Below are positions 6,390 through 14,698 of a stretch of 64,000 nt of DNA, in pieces. The notes under the pieces are model-generated. The model searched no databases. It saw nothing but the letters and a program-made list of their open reading frames with translations, and was not told the origin of the DNA. Numbering within the stretch: position 1 is the stretch's first letter; the number at the start of each line of letters is the position of its first letter. Made by a program: the position numbers and the translations under genes. Origin of the DNA: a virus; the IMG/VR virus record IMGVR_UViG_3300000553_000005, positions 62,001 through 126,000 of that record; one strand, 5' to 3'.

Positions 6390-6751
6390 TAGGTTCAATC
6401 TTAGCTTTAATCTGGCTCCATTTCATTGCTGATTTTGTGCTTCAGACTGATAAGATGGCTATCAATAAGAGTTCCAACAATCTGTGGCTCGGTTTTCATG
6501 TTCTGGTTTACACAACGGTCCTTCTTCTTTTTGGTTGGCAGTTTGCCCTGTTGAATGGAGTTGCTCACTTCTTAACAGATTGGATAACTTCTAGGGTAAC
6601 TTCCTATCTTTGGAAAAAAGAAAAGCGTCATTGGTTTTTTACAGTTATAGGCTTGGATCAGGCCATTCACATGACCACTCTTATCCTTATATTTAACTAC
6701 TTTTTTAAGAATTTCATCCATATGCCTCTAGTCAGTTGGATAATGAAGTAA
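6386..6751 (+). CDS. DUF3307 integral membrane protein
   Basis: 121 aa with a GTG start overlapping the previous stop. The N-terminus LIWLHFIADFVLQTDKMAINKS and an internal HFLTDWITSR match the DUF3307 family, polytopic bacterial and phage membrane proteins of unknown function. There are about four transmembrane helices. Histidine and aspartate residues in the helices are typical of the family. Confidence 0.75.
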   Translation: MIGSILALIWLHFIADFVLQTDKMAINKSSNNLWLGFHVLVYTTVLLLFGWQFALLNGVAHFLTDWITSRVTSYLWKKEKRHWFFTVIGLDQAIHMTTLILIFNYFFKNFIHMPLVSWIMK

Positions 6752-6762
6752 GTATACAACTT

Positions 6763-6785
6763 TTCTCTCCTTTTATTGGAGGGAA
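6763..6785 (+). promoter_or_regulatory. hairpin sequestering the HNH ribosome site
   Basis: TTCTCTCC pairs with GGAGGGAA (8 bp, one G-T) around TTTTATT, burying the GGAGGG site of the HNH gene at 6788. T4-type homing endonuclease genes are known to be held silent early by such hairpins. Confidence 0.6.
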
Positions 6786-6787
6786 AA

Positions 6788-7180
6788 ATGTTGAGTCATA
6801 TAATTAATGTAGTTTATAGTGTTTTTAGGGAAAAATTAGTAAAAAAGGTAACAAGAAGTCCTGAATGGCCGAAAGTCGAGAAAGAACATCTTGAGTCTCA
6901 ACCATTTTGTGCAGCGTGTGGGGGAAAGGACCGACTTCAAGTTCATCATCAGCAGCCTTTCCACTCTGATCCAGCTTTGGAACTTGATCCTCATAATCTT
7001 ATAACTCTTTGTATGTCTACATTAGAGTGCCACCTCCGAATCGGCCACGGTGGCTCATTTAAGCAATATAACCCAAACGTTGTAGCTGATTGTATAACTC
7101 TCACCCTTCACCCCGATCAGAGATCTGTTATTGAAAAGAAAGCTTTTGACTCAAGAAAACCGAATGAACCTGGAGATTAA
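6788..7180 (+). CDS. HNH endonuclease
   Basis: 131 aa. The core is CAACGGKDRLQVHHQQPFH, then DPHNLITLC and ECHLRIGHGG. This gives the CxxC knuckle, the VHH motif with the catalytic His, and the downstream N and H ligands. It resembles small HNH proteins related to packaging-associated HNH nucleases as well as homing types. Its ribosome site is masked by a hairpin, which favours a homing gene. An upstream in-frame start is rejected because it precedes the SD. Confidence 0.8.
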   Translation: MLSHIINVVYSVFREKLVKKVTRSPEWPKVEKEHLESQPFCAACGGKDRLQVHHQQPFHSDPALELDPHNLITLCMSTLECHLRIGHGGSFKQYNPNVVADCITLTLHPDQRSVIEKKAFDSRKPNEPGD

Positions 7181-7221
7181 GGCTTAAAATTTGCGTATCG
7201 TTTTTTCTTCTCGGTAATTGA

Positions 7222-7229
7222 GTATTAAC
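7222..7229 (+). promoter_or_regulatory. GTATTAAC motif
   Basis: AATTGAGTATTAACACA lies 40 nt before the HTH gene at 7270 and is identical in its core to the copies at 10343 and 49243. Confidence 0.55.
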
Positions 7230-7269
7230 ACAAGAGGGACGAGTTCCCCCCATTTTAAAGGAGCATTAC

Positions 7270-7482
7270 ATGGCAAGACATACTGGTAACCGCTGGACTA
7301 ATTACAGCACTGCTACACTCGTTGATATGGCTGCGGCTGGCTACACTCGCTCTGAGATCGCCACCCGCCTTCAGCGCACTCCCATCGCTATCAAGCGTAA
7401 GATGCATTCCTTGAAGTATCATTTTGTTCGTAATTTGAATTTCGGTCAGTTTGCAAATATTGTCCTTAATTCTAATGAGTAA
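7270..7482 (+). CDS. SANT/Myb-like HTH protein (70 aa)
   Basis: The central segment, WTNYSTATLVDMAAAGYTRSEIATRLQRT followed by AIKRK, fits the SANT/Myb-like DNA-binding fold used by small phage regulators and resolvase-like HTH proteins. The SD is AAGGAG. It is probably a DNA-binding regulator, with target unknown. The transcript runs on into a structured RNA and tRNA-Lys. Confidence 0.55.
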   Translation: MARHTGNRWTNYSTATLVDMAAAGYTRSEIATRLQRTPIAIKRKMHSLKYHFVRNLNFGQFANIVLNSNE

Positions 7483-7490
7483 ATTTTTTG

Positions 7491-7587
7491 CCTTGGGCGG
7501 CGTGGACAGATCAGCCTTCAAGCACAGTAAGGCCAGCCTTGTGCTGGTTACGGACTAACGCTGGTGTAAACGAAACCCGCTCCAAGG
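7491..7587 (+). ncRNA. 97-nt structured RNA upstream of tRNA-Lys
   Basis: The ends pair perfectly: CCTTGG and GCGG (7491-7500) with CCGC and CCAAGG (7577-7587), giving a 10-bp terminal helix with one bulge. Inside are AGCAC/GTGCT (7521-7545) and GTTA/TAAC (7547-7559). The product resembles a discrete, end-closed RNA processed next to tRNA-Lys (7602). No known family was recognised. Confidence 0.5.
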
Positions 7588-7601
7588 TAAAAGACTACTA
7601 T

Positions 7602-7679
7602 GGTCCCATAACTCAGGCCGGATAGAGTACCGCCCTTTTAAGGCGAAAGTCACAGGTTCAAATCCTGTTGGGATCACCA
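7602..7679 (+). tRNA. tRNA-Lys (UUU)
   Basis: Acceptor GGTCCCA/TGGGATC, D-arm ACTC...GAGT, anticodon loop CTTTTAA (UUU), T-arm ACAGG-TTCAAAT-CCTGT and an encoded CCA. The outermost anticodon pair is mismatched. Confidence 0.85.
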
Positions 7680-7698
7680 TTTTTCTTATGGGGAAGTC

Positions 7699-9123
7699 AT
7701 GAAGCTGAATTTGGGTTGCGGATTTAACCATTTAGAAGGATTTGTCAATGTAGATCAGCACCCTTCAACCGGTGCTGATTTCATTTGGAATCTTGAAACT
7801 CTCCCTTGGCCGTGGGAGGATAGCTCTGTAGAAGAAATTCAATTAACTCATGTTCTTGAGCATATTGGACAGCAAACAAATAAATACTTGGCTATCATTA
7901 AAGAAATCTATAGAGTTTGTGCCCCGGATGCTAGGGTTACTATTGAAGTCCCTCATCCTTTGCACCCCGATTACTTAGGTGATCCTACTCATTGTAGACC
8001 AGTGACTTATGAAAGTCTTCGTCTGTTTGATTTAGATTTTGCTGATATGCTTATTGCTCATCATAGCCCTGGAACCCCCTTAGCTAGGTTTATGAAAGTT
8101 GATCTTCAAGTAGTAGACCATTTACAATTTTTTGATTCAGACAGAGGGATTCTTCAAGTAAGCAGAATGATTTTGAGAGTTAAGAAGCCATTTAGGGAAT
8201 TACCAGAAGAAATTTCTATCTGTGAAATGAGTATGGGCCTAGGGGATATTTGCATGGCTTTGTGTGTAGCTAAAGCTCTGGCTCATAAAAATTACAAGAT
8301 ACATTTTGTTACGATACCTAAATGGCACGATCTTATCAAGGCTTGCCCACACGTTAGTTCCGTTAGTTCTAAACAGACTGCTAAGGATATTTATCTTTCC
8401 CCTGCTTGGTTCCAACTTCAAGCTGCCCATCAGGTAGACACTTTATTAAAAGCTTGCGGAGTGACTGATGTTTCTAACCATTTTAAATCTTTAGATTTAA
8501 ATATTTCCCCTTCTGTTCTTGAAAATATTCAAACAAGATTTCCTGGAAATAAAAGAATAGCCATTAATCCTGCTTGTAATACAGAGAATCGTAGGTGGCC
8601 TATTGAATATTGGAAAGAATTAGTTCGTTTACTTCAAACTTCAGGAATAGAAGTATGTTCTTTAGGGATGACATCTTGGTATGGAGTTAATAATTCTCAT
8701 CAATTTGAAGGAGTCACTAATGTTTTTGATCTCTCTACTTTTGAAGCTATAGCTTTTTTACGACAATGTAAAGTATTAGTTTCGGGAGATTCAGGTCCAA
8801 TTCAACTGGCCGGGGCTACTGATTGCGGTATTGTAGGATTATACTCAGTTGTCTCGTCCCAATGGAGGCTACCTTTCCGTCATGGAGAATTAGGATGGAA
8901 CGCTATTGGATTAAATTCTACCTGTCCTCATGCTCCCTGCTTCCCTAAATTAGTGAAGGATACAAATTTTTTATGGTCCAATGAAGCTCAAGCTTCTCTC
9001 AATTCTGGGGTATCTATGGGTGATCTTGTTAGAAATTGGTGCCCCAACGGTGCTATCACTTGTATGCAAGAAATTCCGGTATCTATGGTATATGATTCGG
9101 TTATGAAATTATGGAATACTTAA
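7699..9123 (+). CDS. fused SAM methyltransferase and GT9 (heptosyltransferase-like) protein
   Basis: 474 aa with two domains. Residues 1-160 are a class I SAM methyltransferase of the phage/surface-polysaccharide type: NLGCGFNHLEGFVNVD motif I, LTHVLEHIG, and an HPDYLGDPTHCRPVT loop. Residues about 170-474 resemble GT-B glycosyltransferases of family GT9 (ADP-heptose:LPS heptosyltransferase): an SMGLGDICMALCVAKAL nucleotide-facing loop, INPACNTENRRWP, and VSGDSGPIQLAGATDCGIVGLY near the donor site. Such fusions may modify host or virion glycans, or hypermodified bases. The substrate is unknown. The GT9 relationship suggests an LPS-bearing host, which is an inference. Confidence 0.7.
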   Translation: MKLNLGCGFNHLEGFVNVDQHPSTGADFIWNLETLPWPWEDSSVEEIQLTHVLEHIGQQTNKYLAIIKEIYRVCAPDARVTIEVPHPLHPDYLGDPTHCRPVTYESLRLFDLDFADMLIAHHSPGTPLARFMKVDLQVVDHLQFFDSDRGILQVSRMILRVKKPFRELPEEISICEMSMGLGDICMALCVAKALAHKNYKIHFVTIPKWHDLIKACPHVSSVSSKQTAKDIYLSPAWFQLQAAHQVDTLLKACGVTDVSNHFKSLDLNISPSVLENIQTRFPGNKRIAINPACNTENRRWPIEYWKELVRLLQTSGIEVCSLGMTSWYGVNNSHQFEGVTNVFDLSTFEAIAFLRQCKVLVSGDSGPIQLAGATDCGIVGLYSVVSSQWRLPFRHGELGWNAIGLNSTCPHAPCFPKLVKDTNFLWSNEAQASLNSGVSMGDLVRNWCPNGAITCMQEIPVSMVYDSVMKLWNT

Positions 9124-9127
9124 TTTC

Positions 9128-9148
9128 CACCTCTTTATAAGAGAGGTG
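9128..9148 (+). promoter_or_regulatory. hairpin sequestering a ribosome-binding site
   Basis: CACCTCTT and AGAGAGGTG form about 9 bp around a 3-nt loop. The GAGAGGTG arm is the SD of the gene at 9153. It could also act as a weak terminator for the upstream gene, but no T-run follows. Confidence 0.55.
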
Positions 9149-9152
9149 AACT

Positions 9153-9425
9153 ATGACCGATCAAACTAAATTTACTTGGGTCTGTCAGAAGATTTTGGCT
9201 GATGACCCTGGATCTGTGGTTGTGGAGTGGGACACTTTTAACGTGGGTCTTCTAGAGGATGGCTCTTTTAGAACGGTTTATTCCTGTTGGTCCCAGGAAG
9301 ATGCAGATTTTCTTTTAGCTTCCCTCCGCTGGTACTCCGATTTTCAAGAACAGGGAATTATGTCTTCCTTGCCTAAAACTATTAGACCAAAAAGAGTAAT
9401 ATCTAAAAGAGTGAGGAAAACTTAA
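9153..9425 (+). CDS. hypothetical protein (90 aa)
   Basis: A compact alpha/beta protein with a basic tail (IRPKRVISKRVRKT) and a Trp-rich core. The SD lies in a hairpin. No family was recognised. Confidence 0.55.
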   Translation: MTDQTKFTWVCQKILADDPGSVVVEWDTFNVGLLEDGSFRTVYSCWSQEDADFLLASLRWYSDFQEQGIMSSLPKTIRPKRVISKRVRKT

Positions 9426-9435
9426 AGGAGTTTTT

Positions 9436-9657
9436 ATGCCAATGGAACACTATTATATTCAAGTAGACTCGGAAACTAAAGAAGGGAGACTTGAATTACG
9501 TTTTGGCACTAAAGTTGAATGTCAGCCAATTAGAAATTTCAAATTAATTGAAAGTCGGGAGATTACTTACCACACTACTGAAGGTGATGTGATCTGTACG
9601 GATTCCGGCCCCAAGAATATTAGTCTCTCAATGATGGGAGTAGACCTAGAGGAGTAA
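9436..9657 (+). CDS. hypothetical protein (73 aa)
   Basis: AAGGAG SD. Predicted mostly beta-strand with an acidic C-terminus (MMGVDLEE). It lies 2 nt from the next gene, so the two are one operon. No family was recognised. Confidence 0.55.
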   Translation: MPMEHYYIQVDSETKEGRLELRFGTKVECQPIRNFKLIESREITYHTTEGDVICTDSGPKNISLSMMGVDLEE

Positions 9658-9659
9658 CT

Positions 9660-10058
9660 ATGAAAGTAGCTATTATTGGTTCAAGGAATTTCATTGATAA
9701 AATGCTACTAGAACAAGCTATTCAAGAATCAGGTTTTAATATTACTGAAGAATGTTGTGGCGAAGCTCCAGGTGCAGATACTTTGGGTAGAGTATGGGCT
9801 GAAGAAAAAGGAATCCCAGTAGTCTCTTTCCCTGCTGATTGGGATAATCTAGATGTTCCAGGTGCAATAATTAGAGTTAACGCATGGGGTAAAAAATATA
9901 ATGTTAGAGCGGGAAAAGATCGAAATACTAAGATGATCACGTACGCCGATGCTATCATAGCCTTCTGGGATGGATCTTCTCCTGGGACACGCCATAGTAT
10001 TAGAGAGGCTGAACGTTTGAAGAAACCTATTTTTATAAAACAATTTCATACGGATTAA
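9660..10058 (+). CDS. SLOG / DUF2493 (YspA/cpYpsA-related) protein
   Basis: 132 aa with a Rossmann-like fold signature: KVAIIGSRNF at the start, CCGEAPGADTLGRVWAEEKGIPVVSFPADW, KDRNTKMITYADAIIAFWDG and SPGTRHSIREA. This is the DUF2493 pattern of the SLOG superfamily, which binds nucleotide or nucleotide-derived ligands. Members occur in phages and near conflict systems. The function here is unknown, and nucleotide sensing or hydrolysis is plausible. Confidence 0.75.
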   Translation: MKVAIIGSRNFIDKMLLEQAIQESGFNITEECCGEAPGADTLGRVWAEEKGIPVVSFPADWDNLDVPGAIIRVNAWGKKYNVRAGKDRNTKMITYADAIIAFWDGSSPGTRHSIREAERLKKPIFIKQFHTD

Positions 10059-10117
10059 TTTTCGATAAGAAATGGATTGAAACTAGTTTTTTATTATAAT
10101 AGAGAAGAGGAAATTAT

Positions 10118-10342
10118 ATGATTCATCAACATGAAAAACGCACTATCGAAATTCTAAGGATGATTCAAAGAGGAAATGGTCTGATTCGTGAGGCGGCTCT
10201 TCCCCATAAAGATGATTTAATTATGTTTCGTTTGACCAGTAAGGGGTTTATAAAAGCTATTGGATCTAACGTTGATACCGGAGAATCCCTTTTTAGCATT
10301 ACTAAAGAGGGTGAAAAAGAAGCCGGAAGAAACGAAAATTGA
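10118..10342 (+). CDS. winged-helix-like small protein (74 aa)
   Basis: The pattern HEKRTIEILRMIQRGNGLIREAAL...LTSKGFIKAIG...LFSITKEGEKEA resembles a winged-helix DNA-binding domain, with recognition helix and beta-wing. A TATAAT box lies at 10095-10100, but its -35 is poor. It is likely a regulator, with moderate confidence. Confidence 0.5.
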   Translation: MIHQHEKRTIEILRMIQRGNGLIREAALPHKDDLIMFRLTSKGFIKAIGSNVDTGESLFSITKEGEKEAGRNEN

Positions 10343-10350
10343 GTATTAAC
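10343..10350 (+). promoter_or_regulatory. GTATTAAC motif
   Basis: AATTGAGTATTAACTAGG overlaps the end of the upstream gene and precedes the AGAAGGAAG ribosome site of the helicase gene at 10368. Confidence 0.55.
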
Positions 10351-10367
10351 TAGGTAGAAGGAAGTCT

Positions 10368-12323
10368 ATGGACCCGCTTGAAGAAGAGGTATGCCCTCTG
10401 ATTACTCCCTATACTGAAAAATTAAATGTCCCCCATAAGACATTAGAACTTCTGTATAGTATCAGAACCCATGATCCTGAAACTGGTCCTATCCCCATTA
10501 CTTACCCTCCAACTGTTCGCACCATTATGAAGAATGGTAAAGAACTCAAAATTCGTAACTATCAAACTCAGTCCATTGCTCATTTCATCAAAATGCCTCG
10601 ACATATTGATGGTCACGGAGTCGGGCTAGGGAAGTCACTTATGGCGATTGTGGCATCAGCTTACAAAATATCTAAAAACCCTAATTTAAAAGTTATAGTT
10701 ATGGGAACCAAATCCACCACTTATCAGTGGAAGGGAGAATACGAAAATTTCACCACTTTAAACGTTGAAGTTCTTCAGGATACCTATAACAAAATGAAGG
10801 GGTCTGAAGCTCGACTGGCTCAGATAGAAAATTTTCTAAAATCTAAAACTCAGAACATTTTGATTTGCAAATACACCTCCTTAGTTGGTCGAAGGCGCAC
10901 TATTGAAGGGGAGTTTGATCAAGATGGCAATCCGCTTACTAAAGGTGCTAAAGAGGAGATTTCTCCAGAGGTCCAAGCTCTCATTGATCTCATGAAAAGT
11001 TATGGTGAGAATGTCATTTTAGTGTGTGATGAGGCCCAAAAATTTAAATCCACTACTTCTCAAATTAGGCGTATGATTCTTAAATTGCAGCCGCATATTG
11101 GCGTGATATGGGCCATGACCGCTACTATCATTCAAAATTCTCTTGAAGAAATGTATTCAATCGCCTGTGCCATAGGGATTCGTCCCTTTGGTGCCATGAC
11201 TCTATTTCGTGATCGTTTCTGTATATATAAGCAAGTTCATGTGGGTAGAGGGGTAATGAAGGATGTTTTGGTCGGTTATAAAAATGTAAAAGAATTTAAG
11301 ATTGGGATGAGGCCATTTTATTATGGACGTTCACAGGCACAAGTAAAAGAACCTTTACCGAAATTAACTACTATTTATCACCCTGTTGATTTGGATAAGA
11401 AGCAATCTAAATTGCTCCTTGAAGACATCCCTAATGGTAATTTTATTTTACCTCCATCCATTCGTAAAAAAGGGGGCGAACTCTACGAAAAAGAGCGTGA
11501 CCCCAATAATATGATGACTCAACTCTCTGTTTATCAGTTAGTTGCTAATCACCCTGCACTCCTTGATCCAGGTAACAAAGCTGAATTTTACACAAAGAAG
11601 TTATCTCCCAAGGAAGAAATGCTTCTGGACCTTCTGGACGGTGATCTTGAGGGAGAGAAGGTCATTGTCTTTACCAAAAGTAGATCCTGGATTGACCGTT
11701 TTGAAAAACTTTTTGAAATGGGTGAATTTGGAGATAGAAAATTTCTTCGCATTACCGGGGCTGAAAATGAAAAAGAACGAGATGTTGTTAAGAAACTATT
11801 CCAAGAAAATCCAAACCATACCCTTTTATTTATCAATAGCGCAGCCTCAGAGGGGGTCAATCTCCAACAGGCGGCTCATATGGTCATGCTGGACGCTCCC
11901 TGGTCCTGGGGTCAATTGCTGCAAACTGTGGGCCGTATGGTGAGAATGGCTAGTCCTCACTCAGCTTGCTCCCTTCATATTATCCCGGCCAGAGGTACTA
12001 TTGACGAATATGCCATTGAAGCTCTCAAAGGGAAGGGTCAGTTATTTGAAATTATCCTTGGGGAATCCTATTCGGCGGGAGTATTATCAGAAGATGGTAA
12101 TGATCTTGATCTTGCCTCCGGAATGGAAAAATTGAATGACGATGAAGAATTTAAAAAATTATTGAAGGTTCATGTTAAGACAACTAAAATGGGGGATTTC
12201 TTGAATGGCTCTATGTTAGAAGAAGCTCAAGATCAGGAAGGTTACAAAATGGCCTTTGAAAAGGGTAAGAAGAAGTCAGTAATAATAAAGGAAGAGCTAG
12301 ATTTCTCTAAATGGAACTTCTAA
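10368..12323 (+). CDS. SNF2/RapA-type superfamily 2 DNA helicase
   Basis: 651 aa. Motif I is HGVGLGKS (about residues 83-90), preceded by a Q-like RNYQTQSIAHF. Motif II is DEAQKFKS, motif III WAMTATIIQNSLEE. The C-terminal lobe has KVIVFTKSRSW, INSAASEGVNLQQAAHMVMLD and WGQLLQTVGRMVRMA (motifs V and VI). The layout is that of SNF2-type double-stranded DNA translocases. Phage members work in replication restart or recombination, like T4 UvsW. It ends in a charged tail, and its stop overlaps the loader-like gene. Confidence 0.85.
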   Translation: MDPLEEEVCPLITPYTEKLNVPHKTLELLYSIRTHDPETGPIPITYPPTVRTIMKNGKELKIRNYQTQSIAHFIKMPRHIDGHGVGLGKSLMAIVASAYKISKNPNLKVIVMGTKSTTYQWKGEYENFTTLNVEVLQDTYNKMKGSEARLAQIENFLKSKTQNILICKYTSLVGRRRTIEGEFDQDGNPLTKGAKEEISPEVQALIDLMKSYGENVILVCDEAQKFKSTTSQIRRMILKLQPHIGVIWAMTATIIQNSLEEMYSIACAIGIRPFGAMTLFRDRFCIYKQVHVGRGVMKDVLVGYKNVKEFKIGMRPFYYGRSQAQVKEPLPKLTTIYHPVDLDKKQSKLLLEDIPNGNFILPPSIRKKGGELYEKERDPNNMMTQLSVYQLVANHPALLDPGNKAEFYTKKLSPKEEMLLDLLDGDLEGEKVIVFTKSRSWIDRFEKLFEMGEFGDRKFLRITGAENEKERDVVKKLFQENPNHTLLFINSAASEGVNLQQAAHMVMLDAPWSWGQLLQTVGRMVRMASPHSACSLHIIPARGTIDEYAIEALKGKGQLFEIILGESYSAGVLSEDGNDLDLASGMEKLNDDEEFKKLLKVHVKTTKMGDFLNGSMLEEAQDQEGYKMAFEKGKKKSVIIKEELDFSKWNF

Positions 12324-13018
12324 TGGAAACAAAATTTGGTGTCTGCCCAATTTGTAATGGAACTGGGTTAAAAATTACCAACAAAGAATTTAGTATGGAA
12401 GAGTGCGAATGTATTCAAATTGAAAAAATTCGTAATCATGTAAAAGAATTAAAAGCATCTAAATTCTTAACTAGCACTCCTCTTTTACACTATTTGAATG
12501 AAGGAAGGGATATAATTATAGAGTCTGACGATTTTGAAGCAGTTCGATGTCATTTAAAAACCGCTTTAGTTCTAAATAGAGGATTTAAATCTTTTAAGAT
12601 TGTAAACCCCGGCCATTTGGTAGCTCTCTCTATTGAAAATCCTACTCTTATTGAAAATATCGACTTACTTGTTATTGAATGTTCTGTATTTCCTCATTAT
12701 GATAATGCCGCAAAACGACACGAATTTACTATGGCAACTAGAAATTCTCTTGGGAAGCCTACTTGGTTCGTCATTAAAGGAAATTTCCCTGCATTTAAAT
12801 GTGTAAAAAACAACATTTATACACCTGGATTTCTGGACGTTTTAAACAAATATGCTGTAGTGAGAATTAGCAGAGAAAAAACTAATAGCTTGATTAAATC
12901 TCCTAATGTAAAAGATGAAATTAAAACCAATAGGGGTGCAGGAATAATGGGAGTAACAAGTCGATTGTTAGACTTTAATCCTGAGATTGACAAACGATTA
13001 CATGATATCAAGGAGTAA
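12323..13018 (+). CDS. DnaC/DnaI-like protein with zinc knuckle and no P-loop
   Basis: The start is the ATG overlapping the previous stop (TAATG). The N-terminus CPICNGTGLK...ECECIQ is the zinc-binding signature seen in DnaI/DnaC helicase loaders. The following region has a loader-like strand pattern (LIENIDLLVIECSVFPHYDNAAKRHEF, then KPTWFVIKGNF). The Walker A GxxGxGKT motif is absent, so if homologous it is an ATPase-dead loader or adaptor. A partner could be the DnaB-type helicase at 49268. This is an inference from pattern, not a confirmed family. Confidence 0.45.
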   Translation: METKFGVCPICNGTGLKITNKEFSMEECECIQIEKIRNHVKELKASKFLTSTPLLHYLNEGRDIIIESDDFEAVRCHLKTALVLNRGFKSFKIVNPGHLVALSIENPTLIENIDLLVIECSVFPHYDNAAKRHEFTMATRNSLGKPTWFVIKGNFPAFKCVKNNIYTPGFLDVLNKYAVVRISREKTNSLIKSPNVKDEIKTNRGAGIMGVTSRLLDFNPEIDKRLHDIKE

Positions 13019-13020
13019 CA

Positions 13021-13368
13021 ATGCCAGAGAAACGTTTACTGGTGACAGGAATGACTCTTAGCCTAGATTTGAAAGACCTTAATTATGGCGCTGGGCAGAG
13101 TCGGTTTATAAACATTAAGAGTGAGGTTCCTGAAGGGGCAGAAGGTGTCCCCATTGAGGAAATGGACTATCTAGTTGATCAAAGTCTAGATATGCATTTG
13201 ATCATGTGGGAAAGCATTCAAATCGCCAAATATAGTGCAGGAGAACTAACTGGAAAAGATGCTTTGGCCTCTATTGACAAAGCTAAATCTAGAATTAGGA
13301 AAATCAGAGAATTTATGAAATCTGAATCCAAAGAAAAACAGAGTATTGATGAATCAGGGGAGAAATAA
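13021..13368 (+). CDS. hypothetical protein (115 aa)
   Basis: It lies 2 nt after the previous gene with a GGAG SD. The N-terminus is beta-rich, with KRLLVTGMTLSLDLKDLN. The C-terminus is a charged coiled-coil-like helix ending in Lys/Glu. It is in the replication gene block. No family was recognised. Confidence 0.6.
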   Translation: MPEKRLLVTGMTLSLDLKDLNYGAGQSRFINIKSEVPEGAEGVPIEEMDYLVDQSLDMHLIMWESIQIAKYSAGELTGKDALASIDKAKSRIRKIREFMKSESKEKQSIDESGEK

Positions 13369-14670
13369 ATGAGTACGGAAATTTTAAATGCACTTAAAGC
13401 TGAAACCATTCTAAATGGAACTACTATCTTAGGTCAAACTCAGAATTTGAATAGCACTCTAAAGTATAAGACTGACAAAAATTCTTATAGTTTTGAGGAT
13501 TACTTCCATATCTTAAACGCTGAATTACAGGGGATAGAGCGAATCGAACTCTCTCCCGTAATCCCTCCAGGGGGCGCACAGTCTTATCTCGCAGAGCTTT
13601 CCACCGCTCTCCAACTTATAACAGACAAAATCGAATCTGCTCATACTAAGGCTATTTATTTTGAGGGGAAATTAAAATCTGCGGCTCATTTACGTGATAA
13701 TCTTCAAGCTACTTTCTCCGCTTGGTACCTTATTGCTATCTCTGAAAGACTAAAATTTTATGATATAAAACTCCCAGCCTCTACTCAAAGGGCTTTAGCT
13801 GAATCCGAATTTTCAAGGTTGGTGGGAGATGAAGATTTAAATATAGACGGTCTTATTTCGGCAGTTGAAGTTATGATTGTTCACCTAAAAGAAATGAAGA
13901 AGATCGCTAACGAAAAATATAAGCTTGGGGCGGATCAAGCTAATGCCTCTATTACTAATCTTCCGTTTAATGGGGTATCCGAAGGTAGTCAATTCTCCCT
14001 TCTTAAGCAACGTTGGGATATGAAATCAGAAATTAAATCAGATCCGGAATATGATGATATTATAACCGAAGAAGAACCAGCATATATTCAAAAACAGGAA
14101 CGCCAACATACGGAAATTCCAGAAGGTATTCACAAGATTATCAGTTCTCCTTCAGTGTTATTTGATGATGAAGTAACTGCTGAAGACCTAGAAACCAAAG
14201 CTCAAGAATGGCGCGAACAAGTAGAAAGAACTGCTGAAGGTGCCTATAGTAAGGCTGAGGATATGTTTCGTAGTTTATCCGAAGAAGAGTTAGCTAAGGT
14301 TAAGCCTATCACAGAGGAACAAGTTCATCAAGCTTTAGAAGAAGGAGCTAGGGATGTTGCTATAGCGACAGGAAAGACAGTGATTATAGAAGATTCTTTT
14401 GCAGGAACTGTCAAAATTACTGATACTAAAGCTGAATTAGTCCCATTAAAGAAGCGCACCATTAGTTTTGATGATGAAGATGACATGGAAGTTATTTCTG
14501 AATCAAAGCCAGCGAAAAAACCAGTAATAGAAGAAGTAATCTCTCCCAAAAAGAAGAAAGTAATTTCTTTTGATGATGAGGATATAGATTTTGGAATGGC
14601 TATTCCTGAACCAAAGTCGCCAGTAAGTAGGAAGAAAATTGATTTTGATGCGGAAGAATCCCCTTTTTAA
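13369..14670 (+). CDS. replication-block protein with repeated acidic FDDED motifs and SSB-like tail
   Basis: 433 aa. The N-terminal two-thirds are helical and of unknown fold. The C-terminal ~75 residues carry three copies of a Lys-rich/acidic unit: RTISFDDEDDM (near residue 363), KVISFDDEDIDF (near 396) and KKIDFDAEESPF at the very end. Acidic tails ending in a hydrophobic-Pro-Phe pattern recall the SSB C-terminal peptide that docks replication proteins. Repeating the motif would allow multivalent docking; that is an inference. It is encoded just upstream of the candidate SSB. Confidence 0.6.
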   Translation: MSTEILNALKAETILNGTTILGQTQNLNSTLKYKTDKNSYSFEDYFHILNAELQGIERIELSPVIPPGGAQSYLAELSTALQLITDKIESAHTKAIYFEGKLKSAAHLRDNLQATFSAWYLIAISERLKFYDIKLPASTQRALAESEFSRLVGDEDLNIDGLISAVEVMIVHLKEMKKIANEKYKLGADQANASITNLPFNGVSEGSQFSLLKQRWDMKSEIKSDPEYDDIITEEEPAYIQKQERQHTEIPEGIHKIISSPSVLFDDEVTAEDLETKAQEWREQVERTAEGAYSKAEDMFRSLSEEELAKVKPITEEQVHQALEEGARDVAIATGKTVIIEDSFAGTVKITDTKAELVPLKKRTISFDDEDDMEVISESKPAKKPVIEEVISPKKKKVISFDDEDIDFGMAIPEPKSPVSRKKIDFDAEESPF

Positions 14671-14673
14671 TTA

Positions 14674-14681
14674 GTAATAAC
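14674..14681 (+). promoter_or_regulatory. GTAATAAC motif
   Basis: A TTAGTAATAACC element followed by AGGAGG for the gene at 14699. It closely resembles the motif-to-start layout at 26340 and 52633. Confidence 0.5.
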
Positions 14682-14698
14682 CTAACAGGAGGCCACTA

